Positions 44,277 to 52,844 of a stretch of DNA of 64,000 nucleotides are shown here, in pieces; position 1 is the first letter of the stretch; each line of letters starts with the position of its first letter. Below the pieces are notes generated by a model that had not been told where the DNA came from, searched no databases, and saw only the letters and a list, made by a program, of their open reading frames with translations. The position numbers and the translations under genes are program-made. Source of the DNA: Hyphomicrobium sp. NDB2Meth4 (GTDB taxonomy: Bacteria; Pseudomonadota; Alphaproteobacteria; Rhizobiales; Hyphomicrobiaceae); contig NZ_FPEJ01000013.1 of NCBI RefSeq assembly GCF_900117445.1, positions 62,001 through 126,000 of the forward strand, given 5' to 3'.

Positions 44277-45940
44277 GACGACGTCCTGGCCCTCGTCGGT
44301 TGCACGATGATCTCTCCACGACCGCCATCGGTGATCTCATCGTCGCTCAGGCGGAAGTTCTCCATGCGCACCGTGTGGTAGCGGTCGAAGTATTCCTTGA
44401 GAGGCTTCTCGATGGCGCGGTCGTATTCCGGGCGCGCAACGTGCGTCGCGCCGTTGACGACCTTGATGACCTTTCCGTCGCGCACGATCAGTTCGCCGTT
44501 CTTGAACACCAACTCCGGTGTCGTGAACATGCGCTCGCGGTTTGCGTCGTCCTTGTAAACGGTGATGTCGGCGCGTGCACCGGGGCCGACGTGGCCCATG
44601 TCCTTGAGGCCGAGGCTACGCGCAGGTCCCGCTCGCGTGAGAATCGCGACGTCGTACATCGAATATTCGCGCTCGAGCGAAGGTAGCGTCGAATACTGCA
44701 GCGCTTCCGGATTGACGTGCAGCATCGTCTCGCGACGGAAGTCGCGGTCCATCAGCAGGCGAATAAGGTGCGGATACGTGTAGAACGGCGCGCCGTTCGG
44801 ATGGTCCGTGGTGAGGAAGATGCGCCAGGGATCGTCGCACAGCAGGAACGTCTCGAGACCGATCGCCCACTGCAGCGCGTGCACGAAGCTCTTGTCGCGA
44901 TAGCGGAACGGCACGACACCGCAGCCGGCGTCGCACTCGATGTCCATCACCACCCAACGCTTCGGATCGGCATTCTTCGCGCCATTGTACTGGCGCATCG
45001 AGTCGCCCGAGGCCGTGCAGGTGGCCCCGAACATCACCTGACCGACGTCGATAGAGATGTGCGGGTACTTCTTCAGCAGCTCCGCGACCTGGACCGCGCC
45101 CGACGAGAAGTGGCGGTCGCCTTCGGTTGCGTAGCTGTGGAACTGGATGTGCGTCAGATGCAGCGGCAGGCCTTCGGTGGCCCGGATCGTCGCCAGCGTC
45201 GTCTCCACGTTGCCCGGAATGCCGAGGTTGCAGCCATGCACGTGCAGCGGGTGCGTGACGCCCAATTCCAGCAACCCGCGCGCCAGAGTCTGGATGATGT
45301 CGCGCGGCGTGATGCCGTAATAGACGTGCTTCTCGTCCAGATCGAGCTTGCGCTGATTGAACTTGAAGGCGCTGATGCCGCCCGGGTTCACCACCTTGAC
45401 GGCGATCGCCTGCGCGGCGTGCATCGTCCAGGCGATATAGTCTTTGATCTGCTCGAAGCTCGCCTTGCCGGCCATCAGGCGCAGCAGGTAATCGTCGCTG
45501 CCGAGCATCACGAACGCGCCCTTGTCGAGCAGCGGCGTGTCGCCCATCTCCATGTGCGCCTGACGCGCGTTCGCCGGAAGCATCGCCGGCTCGAATGCGG
45601 CCGTATAGCCCATCTCGGCGTAGCGATAGCCGGTGATCATCGTCGACGGCGTGGCATGGCCGGTGCCCGCGCGCGTGATCGAGGTGTGCGCCACCTCGTC
45701 CTTGTAGTGGTCCTCGGGCAGCAGCGTGCGCGCGATCGTCACCTTGCCGCCGCCGATGTGCGTGTGCGGGTCGATGGCGCCGGCCATCACCACGCGGCCG
45801 CGCACGTCATATTCCTTGTCGACGCGTGCGTCGGCCGGGGGCGGCACGACACGACCATCGGCGAAGTAGATGTCACGCACCTCGCCATTGATGTTGTTGG
45901 TGGGGTCGTAAACCTTGCCACCGGTCAGTTTGATCAACAT
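44273..45940 (-). CDS. fhcA: Formyltransferase/hydrolase complex subunit A
   Basis: Amidohydrolase-fold subunit that hydrolyses the formyl-cofactor to formate. At 555 residues it matches FmdA/FwdA homologues. It has GAIDPHTHIGGGKVTIARTLLPEDH near 55 (metal-binding HxH), STMITGYRYAEMGYTAAFEPAM near 98, VVNPGGISAFKFNQ near 175 where the carboxylated Lys region lies, HVHGCNLGIPGNVE near 230 and HLTHIQFHSYATEGDRHFSSG near 260, and TTDHPNGAPF near 382. It is 15 bp after fhcB. Confidence 0.96.
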   Translation of the reverse strand: MLIKLTGGKVYDPTNNINGEVRDIYFADGRVVPPPADARVDKEYDVRGRVVMAGAIDPHTHIGGGKVTIARTLLPEDHYKDEVAHTSITRAGTGHATPSTMITGYRYAEMGYTAAFEPAMLPANARQAHMEMGDTPLLDKGAFVMLGSDDYLLRLMAGKASFEQIKDYIAWTMHAAQAIAVKVVNPGGISAFKFNQRKLDLDEKHVYYGITPRDIIQTLARGLLELGVTHPLHVHGCNLGIPGNVETTLATIRATEGLPLHLTHIQFHSYATEGDRHFSSGAVQVAELLKKYPHISIDVGQVMFGATCTASGDSMRQYNGAKNADPKRWVVMDIECDAGCGVVPFRYRDKSFVHALQWAIGLETFLLCDDPWRIFLTTDHPNGAPFYTYPHLIRLLMDRDFRRETMLHVNPEALQYSTLPSLEREYSMYDVAILTRAGPARSLGLKDMGHVGPGARADITVYKDDANRERMFTTPELVFKNGELIVRDGKVIKVVNGATHVARPEYDRAIEKPLKEYFDRYHTVRMENFRLSDDEITDGGRGEIIVQPTRARTSS

Positions 45941-45955
45941 TGCGCGGTGCTCACT

Positions 45956-47329
45956 TCAGAGGGCAGCTTGGATGGCGGCGAGAACGTCGGCCGAACTCGG
46001 CAACTGAGACCGATGCAGGTTCTTCATCGGCAGCGAGACGACGTTATCGCATCGGACCATCTGGCCTGCATGATCGATGCCGGGCGTTCCTACCGGGATG
46101 AAAACTGTTGGCGACTGCGCCAGACGCACGCCCGGCGTACCCAACACGATCGTCGGCACCTTCGTTTGCGGCAGGCCGATATCAGTGCCGATGGAAGCCA
46201 CCCACACCAGAATATCGCCTTCGCCCTCGGTCAGCATGCGTCCGATATTGTAGCGAACGGAATCATACTCGGGCTTGCCGTTCGCGAAGCTTACGCGAAG
46301 CGGATAGCCCGTCTGCCAGGTGCAGGTCGAAGCCGCGCTCGGCGCGCCCTCGTTGCCGCCCAGGGACAATCCGGCGAACCGCGTCGTCTGATTGAGCTCG
46401 CGCACGATCTCCGTCATCATGTGCACGGTCATATCGGCTTGCGGCATGCTCAGCGCCGGCGGTGCCCACACGAGAACGCCATAGTGCGCCTTCTTGCACT
46501 TCTCGGCGACGGCATCGATGTCGGCGAACGGTATGCCGGCGATCTCATGAGCCGGCGCCTCCGCAGTCGCAAGCTTGGAACCGGGTACCAATCCAGCGAA
46601 CATGCTGCCGATCTTCGACGTCGAAGGCGCTGTTGCCTGCGGGGCGGGAATGTTGAAGCCGCGCACGCGCGCCGAAATGGCGGACAGCACCTCGGGGATG
46701 CGGTCCTTTGCAACTGGCAGGCTGATGACTTCGTCGACGCGAGGGCCGACAGCACCGGACGTATCCAGTCCCTCGCCGAGGAAAATGACGGTGCGCTTCG
46801 TGCCAACGCCATCGAACATCGTGTGCTCGGGGTTGACGATTCGGTCGAAGAAACGCCCGTGCAGTTTGTGAATGTCGGAGCCGACGATGATGATGAGGTC
46901 TGCGCGATTGCGCACCTCCGTCAGCGTGGACATGATCCAGCCGCTCGTCTGTACGACGCGCAAGTTGCGATACTGACCGTCGCTGAGCGCGTGATCGACA
47001 ACGCCGCACGTCTGGTCGGCGATCGCCATGATCGCGCGCTGTCCCGCGACATCGGTGGCCATGCCGCCGTAAAGCGGCAATTTCGCCTGACGAACGAGAT
47101 CTGCAGCGGCCTTGATGGCCTCTTCCAGGGTGACTTCGGCATCCCGGACCATCGGCTTGGCGGGCGGCAACGGCCGCTGGAACCCGGCCGTCGCGCGAGG
47201 GCAGCCATTGCTGACCTTCAGCGTGGACCCTGTGCGAGTAACGGTGAGGTCGTCACATAGGAGTCCGCAGAACGGACAGGTGACGTTCTCGTAGGTGTGG
47301 GTAGCGTCACCATCAGCGTGTGCTGTCAT
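45956..47329 (-). CDS. fhcB: Formyltransferase/hydrolase complex subunit B
   Basis: Homologue of the molybdopterin subunit of formylmethanofuran dehydrogenase; in methylotroph Fhc the redox activity is absent and the subunit is mainly structural. The 457-residue protein starts with a CPFCGLLCDD cluster (residues 18-27) that recalls the iron-sulfur region, and retains ATDVAGQRAIMAIADQTCGVVDHA, LRVVQTSGWIMSTLTEVRNRADLIIIVGSD (seen in pieces) and LGGNEGAPSAASTCTWQTGYPLRV. It is the first gene of fhcBADC; the promoter should lie in 47330-47500, shared with the divergent MxaD-like gene. Confidence 0.94.
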   Translation of the reverse strand: MTAHADGDATHTYENVTCPFCGLLCDDLTVTRTGSTLKVSNGCPRATAGFQRPLPPAKPMVRDAEVTLEEAIKAAADLVRQAKLPLYGGMATDVAGQRAIMAIADQTCGVVDHALSDGQYRNLRVVQTSGWIMSTLTEVRNRADLIIIVGSDIHKLHGRFFDRIVNPEHTMFDGVGTKRTVIFLGEGLDTSGAVGPRVDEVISLPVAKDRIPEVLSAISARVRGFNIPAPQATAPSTSKIGSMFAGLVPGSKLATAEAPAHEIAGIPFADIDAVAEKCKKAHYGVLVWAPPALSMPQADMTVHMMTEIVRELNQTTRFAGLSLGGNEGAPSAASTCTWQTGYPLRVSFANGKPEYDSVRYNIGRMLTEGEGDILVWVASIGTDIGLPQTKVPTIVLGTPGVRLAQSPTVFIPVGTPGIDHAGQMVRCDNVVSLPMKNLHRSQLPSSADVLAAIQAAL

Positions 47330-47500
47330 TTAGTGCAGTCTCCTTCGCGCGCGGCGCAAGTAAGCACGGACGCCCCCGCAAAACAACAGCGTAGCGAATG
47401 CGGCGGTTTGCCGGGGCGTCGGCCGATTGCGATGCCGCCGGGCCGCGACTATGGTCGCGCCAGAGGCGGGTAAAAGAACCGATACTCGGAGGAAAATCCC

Positions 47501-48031
47501 ATGGTGAAAGCTGTTGCGCTGGCGTTGGCTACGCTGGCCCTGTTTCCGACCTTCGCGTCTGCCCACGGGCCGTCGCGTCAGAAGGTGACGGAGACCGTCG
47601 AGATCAACGCCCCCGCCGACAAGGTTTGGGGCGTCATCGGCAACTTCCAGGACATGAGCTGGCATCCTGCGGTTGCCAAGACGGAGGGGACGGGCGGCAA
47701 CGACGCCAATGCAACCCGGACGCTGACGCTGACCTCGGGCGGTACCATCGACGAGAAGCTCATCTCCAACGATCCAGCCAAGAAAATCTACAAGTATGAG
47801 ATCACCAAGGTCGACCCGAAGGTTCTGCCGGTGAACAACTACTCGTCCAATATCTCGGTCAAGGGTGAGGGCGACAAGTCGACCGTCGAGTGGAAAGGCG
47901 CCTTCTATCGCGGCTTCATGAACAATGACCCGCCGCCGGAGCTGAACGACGAGGCCGCCAAGAAGGCCGTCCAGGGCGTCTACCGCTCCGGCCTCGACGC
48001 TCTGAAGAAGAAGCTCGAGACGGGCGGCTAA
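47501..48031 (+). CDS. SRPBCC-family exported protein, MxaD-like
   Basis: A 176-residue protein with a signal peptide (cleavage after FASA) and a START-like domain: VTETVEINAPADKVWGVIGNFQDMSWHPAVAKTEG in two strands and a helix, and YSSNISVKGEGDKSTVEWKGAFYRG near 115. MxaD of Methylobacterium, which aids electron transfer from methanol dehydrogenase to cytochrome cL, has this fold and size, so a methanol-oxidation role is likely. GGAGG precedes the ATG. The beta-propeller gene follows at 11 bp. Confidence 0.82.
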   Translation: MVKAVALALATLALFPTFASAHGPSRQKVTETVEINAPADKVWGVIGNFQDMSWHPAVAKTEGTGGNDANATRTLTLTSGGTIDEKLISNDPAKKIYKYEITKVDPKVLPVNNYSSNISVKGEGDKSTVEWKGAFYRGFMNNDPPPELNDEAAKKAVQGVYRSGLDALKKKLETGG

Positions 48032-48042
48032 GCGCGGGTGCG

Positions 48043-49029
48043 ATGCGTCAGCGCTCGCACAACGGTCTTGTGATTCTGGCGGCGGCGCTCAGCGCCGCCG
48101 TCGTTTTGGGATGCTGGCCGGCCGCCGCGGAGCCGATAGCGACGCATCCCTTCAGCGAAGCGCTGGTGACCAACCAGACCGGTGATTCGCTCTCCATCGT
48201 CTCGCTCGCCGACATGAAGTCCGTCGCCGAGATCGCCATCAGCGGCAATCCGGCCGGCATCGCCATGTCGCCGGACCGCAAGTACGCCTTCATCACTTCA
48301 CCCGAGAGCAAAGAGCTCGTCGTCTTCGACGCTGACACGCGTCAGGTGGCCAAGCGGTTCAATGTGGGCGAGGGTCCGCTCGGCGTCGCCGCTCACCCCT
48401 CCAACGGTTTGGTCTACGTGGCCGACTGGTACGTGCACAAAATCTCTGTCGTCGATCCGCTCGCCGGCAAAGTTGTCGCTCAGATCGCGGTCGGCGACTC
48501 GCCCTCCGGACTCGCAGTGACGCCCGATGGCAAATCTCTGCTCAGCGCCGACCGTGACAGCGATGCCGTCTCGATCATCGACACCGCTACCAATGCGCGC
48601 GTGAAGAGCATTCCCGTCGGCAAGCGCCCGTTCGGCATCACCATCGATGCAGAGGGCCGGCGGGCCTACACGGCCAACGTCGCCAGCGACGACGTCAGCA
48701 TCATCGATATTGCGACCGGCACCGTGGTCGGCACCGTGCCGGTCGGCCATCGTCCCTATGCGGTTGCCCTGGCCCGAGGCCGCGCCTTCGTCACTAATCA
48801 ATATGGCAGCAGCCTCAGCGTTTTCGATCTGGACAGCCTCGCGCCAGTCAAAACCATTGAAATTGGCGATCACCCCGAAGGCATCATGGCCGACGCGACC
48901 GGCGCCAATGTCTACGTGGCCTGCTGGTTCGATAACGTCCTGATGCGGATCGACACCGATAAGCTCACCGTCACAGGGGAAGCAGCCGTCGGGGACGGCC
49001 CGAGAGCCTTCGGGCTGTTTTTGCGCTGA
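48043..49029 (+). CDS. Exported YVTN beta-propeller protein
   Basis: A 328-residue periplasmic protein: signal peptide, then about seven blade repeats of 40 residues with the YVTN signature, for example SIVSLADMKSVAEIAISGNPAGIA, VSIIDTATNARVKSIPVGKRPFGI, AYTANVASDDVSIIDIATG and AFVTNQYGSSLSVFDL. A second such gene lies in the ABC operon at 60079-61062, so the island has two propellers. The MxaD-like gene precedes it by 11 bp. Its partner is unknown; methylotrophy islands often contain this type. Confidence 0.85.
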   Translation: MRQRSHNGLVILAAALSAAVVLGCWPAAAEPIATHPFSEALVTNQTGDSLSIVSLADMKSVAEIAISGNPAGIAMSPDRKYAFITSPESKELVVFDADTRQVAKRFNVGEGPLGVAAHPSNGLVYVADWYVHKISVVDPLAGKVVAQIAVGDSPSGLAVTPDGKSLLSADRDSDAVSIIDTATNARVKSIPVGKRPFGITIDAEGRRAYTANVASDDVSIIDIATGTVVGTVPVGHRPYAVALARGRAFVTNQYGSSLSVFDLDSLAPVKTIEIGDHPEGIMADATGANVYVACWFDNVLMRIDTDKLTVTGEAAVGDGPRAFGLFLR

Positions 49030-49167
49030 GCCAGCCCCAAGAGGCTACTTGCACCCCCTCATCTTGCAGTGCAGCACTCACGCTTCCGTCAACCGAATGA
49101 CGAAACGTTAAGGTCAGGCCTGTTTACGGCGGTGCGTCGGCAAGAGTAGAACGGGCAAAAAGAGCAA

Positions 49168-49191
49168 CAACGTTACACAACGTGGCAACGT
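49168..49191 (+). repeat. Three CAACGT direct repeats
   Basis: CAACGT occurs at 49168-49173, 49178-49183 and 49186-49191, just before the ribosome site of the gene at 49213. It may be an operator or a leader element. The remaining 49030-49167 bases contain nothing else I can support. Confidence 0.4.
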
Positions 49192-49212
49192 CACTGGGAA
49201 GGAAGCGTTACT

Positions 49213-49947
49213 ATGCGGTTCAATGGTTTGGGCGGCCTCGTCCTCGTCGCTGCCCTTGCGCTGGGATCGAGCGCGGTAGCAGTCATGGCTGCTGACGAAG
49301 CAAAGCCAGCAGGCGATGCGGCCTCGGCCCAGCCTAAGGCGACAGATCTTATTTTCGAGCAGCGACACCTTTCCAATGTCGAGCCGGGCAAGACGATCGA
49401 CTACAAATTCGAGCGCACCGTCTCCGACCCCCAGATCCTGGGGCAGTCCTTCACCGACGACATCACTTTGAAGGTCGCCGCCGACCAGGCGGACGGCAAG
49501 AAGGACCTCGAGCTGCAGATTTATACCGGCGACCGTGCCCGCGATCTCCAGAAGCTGGAGAAATTTTCCATCAATCCGGTGTTCGCCGTCTTCTTCTCGC
49601 AGGCCGTCAGCACCTTCAACCAGCTTGCCGGCGGACAGGTGAACTACCTGCAGAGCGTTTTCTCCAACGGTTGGCTGAAGGCCAAGGTTGAGCCCATCAA
49701 GGTCACCTACAACGGCAAGGAAGTTGACGCGTACCGCATCTCGATGACGCCGTTTGCCGGCGATAAGTATGAGTCCAAGATGCAGGGGTGGGAGGGCGCC
49801 AAGTACGATGTCATCGTCAGCAAGGACGTCCCTGGCCAGATCGTCGATCTCCTCGCCAAGTACCACAATCGCTATCCGCCGGCGAAGCTGAAGCTCTCCG
49901 AGCGCATCACCCTTGCCGGCGTCACCGGACTGGAGGGGACGCAATGA
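49213..49947 (+). CDS. Exported protein of unknown function
   Basis: A 244-residue protein I do not recognise. It has a signal peptide (RFNGLGGLVLVAALALGSSAVAVMA), an Ala/Pro/Lys spacer, and a beta-rich mature part with LSNVEPGKTIDYKFERTVSDPQ near 55, ITLKVAADQADGKKDLELQIYTGDRAR near 85, INPVFAVFFSQAVSTFNQLAGGQVNYLQSVFSNGW near 120 (in segments) and KYHNRYPPAKLKLSERITLAG at the end. The layout suggests a carrier or outer-membrane-facing protein. GGAAGG precedes ATG 49213. It overlaps the next gene by 4 bp, inside the methylotrophy island. Confidence 0.75.
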   Translation: MRFNGLGGLVLVAALALGSSAVAVMAADEAKPAGDAASAQPKATDLIFEQRHLSNVEPGKTIDYKFERTVSDPQILGQSFTDDITLKVAADQADGKKDLELQIYTGDRARDLQKLEKFSINPVFAVFFSQAVSTFNQLAGGQVNYLQSVFSNGWLKAKVEPIKVTYNGKEVDAYRISMTPFAGDKYESKMQGWEGAKYDVIVSKDVPGQIVDLLAKYHNRYPPAKLKLSERITLAGVTGLEGTQ

Positions 49948-50303
49948 GAAAGAGCATCGCTGCCGCCGCTTGCAGCGCATTGGCCGCCGCATTGACCGCA
50001 ACGGCGAGCTTTGCCGTAGAGCTGCCGAAGAACGATTACCCGACCTCGGCGCGCGCTGACTATGTCTTCGCCTGCATGCAGACGAACGGTCAGAACCGCA
50101 TCGTTCTGGAAAAGTGCTCTTGCTCGATCGACACCATCGCCTCGCTGCTTCCGTACGATGAGTATGAAGCGGCCGAGACGATCATGTCCGTTCGCCAGAA
50201 GGGCGGCGAGAGCGTCGCCATGTTCAACAGCTTCCCCCCGTTTCTGGAGAAGGTGAAGAACCTGAAGCGCGCTCAGGTCGAAGCCGAACTGCGCTGTTTC
50301 TAG
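49944..50303 (+). CDS. Small exported Cys protein of unknown function
   Basis: A 119-residue exported protein, unrecognised. After a signal peptide ending near TASFA, the mature part has YPTSARADYVFACMQTNGQNRIVLEKCSCSIDTIASLLPYDEYEAAET (in parts) and ends with ELRCF, four Cys in all. The ACMxxN...CxCxID pattern could form two disulfides. It is translationally coupled (ATGA) to the preceding exported protein, so the two probably act together. The 202-bp gap to the SoxYZ gene holds no support for another gene. Confidence 0.75.
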   Translation: MRKSIAAAACSALAAALTATASFAVELPKNDYPTSARADYVFACMQTNGQNRIVLEKCSCSIDTIASLLPYDEYEAAETIMSVRQKGGESVAMFNSFPPFLEKVKNLKRAQVEAELRCF

Positions 50304-50505
50304 CGACAATCAGCATGGGCCAGCTTTGTTTGGCCCATGCATGCCGGCTGCGCAGGTCGCACCGCATCTATGTTGGCTTGCATCGCTCCACCGATTGGGC
50401 CCGCGCAGCGGAAGGCGCCAAAGGCGCCCGGCGCGAGCGCCAGCCATTAGCCGGCACCCGCCTCGCAGCACGCAAAGCCCTCTCAGCTCGCGTCGCCGTT
50501 ATAAG

Positions 50506-51321
50506 CTAAGCGCCCTTGCCAGCCGATGTCGCGGTGAACACTTTGCCTTCGGTGTCCTTGGCCGTCACGTCGATGACGTTTTCCTTGCCGGGGACGAAGG
50601 TGAAGCGGAAGTTCGGATTCTCTGAAATCGAGATGCCACCTTCCATCTTGAACACGCGCTCGCCGTCCCGCTTCACGTCCATTTCGCTGACGATGCGCAT
50701 CGGCGTGTACTGACGCGACACCTGATCCATCTGCATGCCGGTGAAGTTCGGATGGCGGATCATCACCTGCGCTTCGCGGGTAGGCGGCGTGCGATCCTTG
50801 GCGTCGGCTGCATCGAACGTACGGATCTGCATCTTGCCGAGGCTGGCGAGTGCCTCGTCGGCATCCTTCGATGCGGCTGCGGAGCATCCACCGGACGCTT
50901 TTACGAATTTCGTTGCCATGTGCAGCTTGCCGTCTGCGGTCTCCGCGATGGCGCGCACATTGGAGTACATGTCGATGCGCACGCGGGTCGACAGCATGCG
51001 GTCGCCTTTGCCTGCTGCCTCGCCCAAATGGAACGTGGCAACGACGGGCGCTGGGTTCTTGTCGACGATCAGCGTTAGCGTCTTCACCTCGCCGGCGGCC
51101 GCAGGGAGGCGCATCGTCACCGGAACGACAGCGGCATCTTCTGCACGATAGGGTGCATCGAGTTCGACCAGACCGTCCTCGACGACCTCGCGATTGTCGA
51201 ACACGTCCCGGCGCAGATCGGACCACACGTCATCCGCACTCGCGGCGCCTGCAAATCCGAGCAGCATCGCGCCAGTGGCAGCAATGCCAAGAGCGCTTCT
51301 TCGAGTTACCTGCATAGCCAT
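50506..51321 (-). CDS. Quinoprotein dehydrogenase-associated SoxYZ-like carrier
   Basis: A 271-residue exported fusion of a SoxY-like and a SoxZ-like domain, the family (fuse_rel_SoxYZ) that co-occurs with PQQ dehydrogenases rather than sulfur oxidation. A Tat-type start (TRRSALGIAATGAMLLG) precedes the SoxY-like part, which ends with the carrier Cys146 in SGGCS. The SoxZ-like part has VMIRHPNFTGMQMDQVSRQYTPMRIVSEMDV and FTFVPGKENVIDVTAKD. Its place next to a metallohydrolase and xoxF matches the proposed quinoprotein relay. GGAGG precedes the ATG. Confidence 0.9.
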   Translation of the reverse strand: MAMQVTRRSALGIAATGAMLLGFAGAASADDVWSDLRRDVFDNREVVEDGLVELDAPYRAEDAAVVPVTMRLPAAAGEVKTLTLIVDKNPAPVVATFHLGEAAGKGDRMLSTRVRIDMYSNVRAIAETADGKLHMATKFVKASGGCSAAASKDADEALASLGKMQIRTFDAADAKDRTPPTREAQVMIRHPNFTGMQMDQVSRQYTPMRIVSEMDVKRDGERVFKMEGGISISENPNFRFTFVPGKENVIDVTAKDTEGKVFTATSAGKGA

Positions 51322-51351
51322 CTTGGGTTTCCTCCGGGCAAGCCTTGCCAG

Positions 51352-52332
51352 TTATTCCCATTCTAGTTCGGCAAAGGCAGCAGAAACGTTGCGTGCATTG
51401 TACTCCTTGAACAGCAGCCAAGCATCTTTTTCTGAAAGTCCCGCCGTCTCGGCCGCCTCGGAAAGCGTTTTTCCCTGTTTGATCATCGTGCGCACTTCAT
51501 CGGCAATCTTGCTGAGGTAGCGCTTTTCGTCCGCCATTGCCTGCGGCCAAGGCATTGCAGCAGGCCCATGCCCCGGCACGGCGAGCTTTACGTCCTGGCG
51601 CTCCCCAAGCTTGTCGAGCAGCGCCAGCCAGCCCCGTATCGACCCGTCGAGGGCAGGGATGTGGTGCGAGAAGAGAAGGTCGCCGAGGAACAGCGTGCCG
51701 GTCTTTTCATCGAGAACTGTCAGATCGTTATCGGTGTGCGCCGTCGGTTCGGCCTCGAGCTGCAATTTGCGATCGCCGAGGTCCAGTTCGAGCTCTCCGT
51801 TGACCAGCAGGGTCGGACCGACGATCTGCGTGCCCGCAAACGAATCCCCCAACAGCTCCTCGTTGATTGCGAGATAGCGATCGCGACGGGCCGCGAGGGC
51901 GCGAGGCAGTTTGGCATGGCCGACGAACGTCGGCTTCTCACCTAAAAACGCAGCATTCCCAAACACATGGTCTGGGTGCATGTGCGTGTTGATGACGTAC
52001 TTGATCGGAAGCTGCGTCCGCGCCCGGATGGCGGCCAGAAGCGCCGCGCCGACCTTGGCGCTGCCGCCCGTGTCCACCACCGCCACGCCGTCGTTGCCGA
52101 TGATGAAGCCCGAGTTCGAGGTGTCACCAGCATTCTGCGGGTTGAATACCTCGTAGCGCCCTTGATGCACGAACACGCCGGGAGCCACTTCTTCGACCGC
52201 CAGAGCGTCGACTGCGCGCGCCGGCACCGCCAACGTGATGCCGGCGGCGAGCAAAATGGCCCCAACAAGCAACGATGTAACGTTAGGGAAAACTTCCCGA
52301 TTTTTGCTTCTCAGCATCGAACGCAGATCCAT
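51352..52332 (-). CDS. Quinoprotein relay zinc metallohydrolase (MBL fold, SoxH-like)
   Basis: A 326-residue exported metallo-beta-lactamase-fold protein: signal anchor near 20-40, then NSGFIIGNDGVAVVDTGGSAKVG, the zinc signature INTHMHPDHVFGN (HxHxDH), PTAHTDNDLTVLD, GTLFLGDLLFSHHIP and VPGHGPAAM. The C-terminal helical tail reads KTLSEAAETAGLSEKDAWLLF. This is the metallohydrolase that accompanies SoxYZ-fusion carriers in quinoprotein systems. It precedes that gene by 30 bp in one transcript and is divergent from xoxF; the substrate is unknown. Confidence 0.88.
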   Translation of the reverse strand: MDLRSMLRSKNREVFPNVTSLLVGAILLAAGITLAVPARAVDALAVEEVAPGVFVHQGRYEVFNPQNAGDTSNSGFIIGNDGVAVVDTGGSAKVGAALLAAIRARTQLPIKYVINTHMHPDHVFGNAAFLGEKPTFVGHAKLPRALAARRDRYLAINEELLGDSFAGTQIVGPTLLVNGELELDLGDRKLQLEAEPTAHTDNDLTVLDEKTGTLFLGDLLFSHHIPALDGSIRGWLALLDKLGERQDVKLAVPGHGPAAMPWPQAMADEKRYLSKIADEVRTMIKQGKTLSEAAETAGLSEKDAWLLFKEYNARNVSAAFAELEWE

Positions 52333-52844
52333 GCTCTGATCCCTTCAGGTGATCACGAAAAGTGCCCAAATGCGTTCACGGAAACGAGAGCAGCGCGTGA
52401 ACTGCGCCGTGCTGCGGAGGATTCGCGATCGGTCACTCGCCGCACCTGAGAGTGACGCTGCGCGGGCTCCCTCGCTCGTGAGGAAAACGCAGATATTCAG
52501 AGATTTCACGCGTAGTTTGGAAGGTTGTCGTGCGCTGCACAAAACACAGACGCAGCGCAGCAAAGTGCGGTGGAATACGGAGTAAAATGCGTCAGCCATC
52601 TTGTCCTTTTCACGGACGCGTGAATTTTCGTTACCTGATCGTCTTGCACCCGGGAAAAAAAAGTGCGTAGATGTGCCGCGGTGTGACACGGCAACCAGGG
52701 CTGACTGGCATCCCCAGATCGGCCCCGTCGAACGCTGAATAAGGGACAAGAGGGAAATAACCCCCATCCCAAGAAACTAGGGTGTGAGGCGACGCCGTTC
52801 ACCACCGACTTGCGTGGCAAGAACCTTAAAATGGAGGAAGCGCA
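52333..52844 (+). promoter_or_regulatory. xoxF upstream region with putative promoter and inverted repeat
   Basis: 512 bp without a gene between the divergent metallohydrolase gene and xoxF. A sigma-70-like pair TTGCAC (52644-52649) and TAGATG (52668-52673) with an 18-base spacer is followed at once by the inverted repeat TGCCG-N10-CGGCA (52674-52693), which would sit at the transcription start. AATAACCCCC at 52756-52765 recurs upstream of the gene at 62686. A leader of about 165 nt would result, with AATGGAGGAAG as ribosome site. Promoter use is inferred. Confidence 0.35.

Noticed and set aside
44717-47260. An 847-codon plus-strand open frame opposite fhcA and fhcB
   Set aside because: It is the antisense of two strongly recognised genes; its translation is Arg/His/Asp-rich with no domain, as expected when high-GC genes are read on the other strand.
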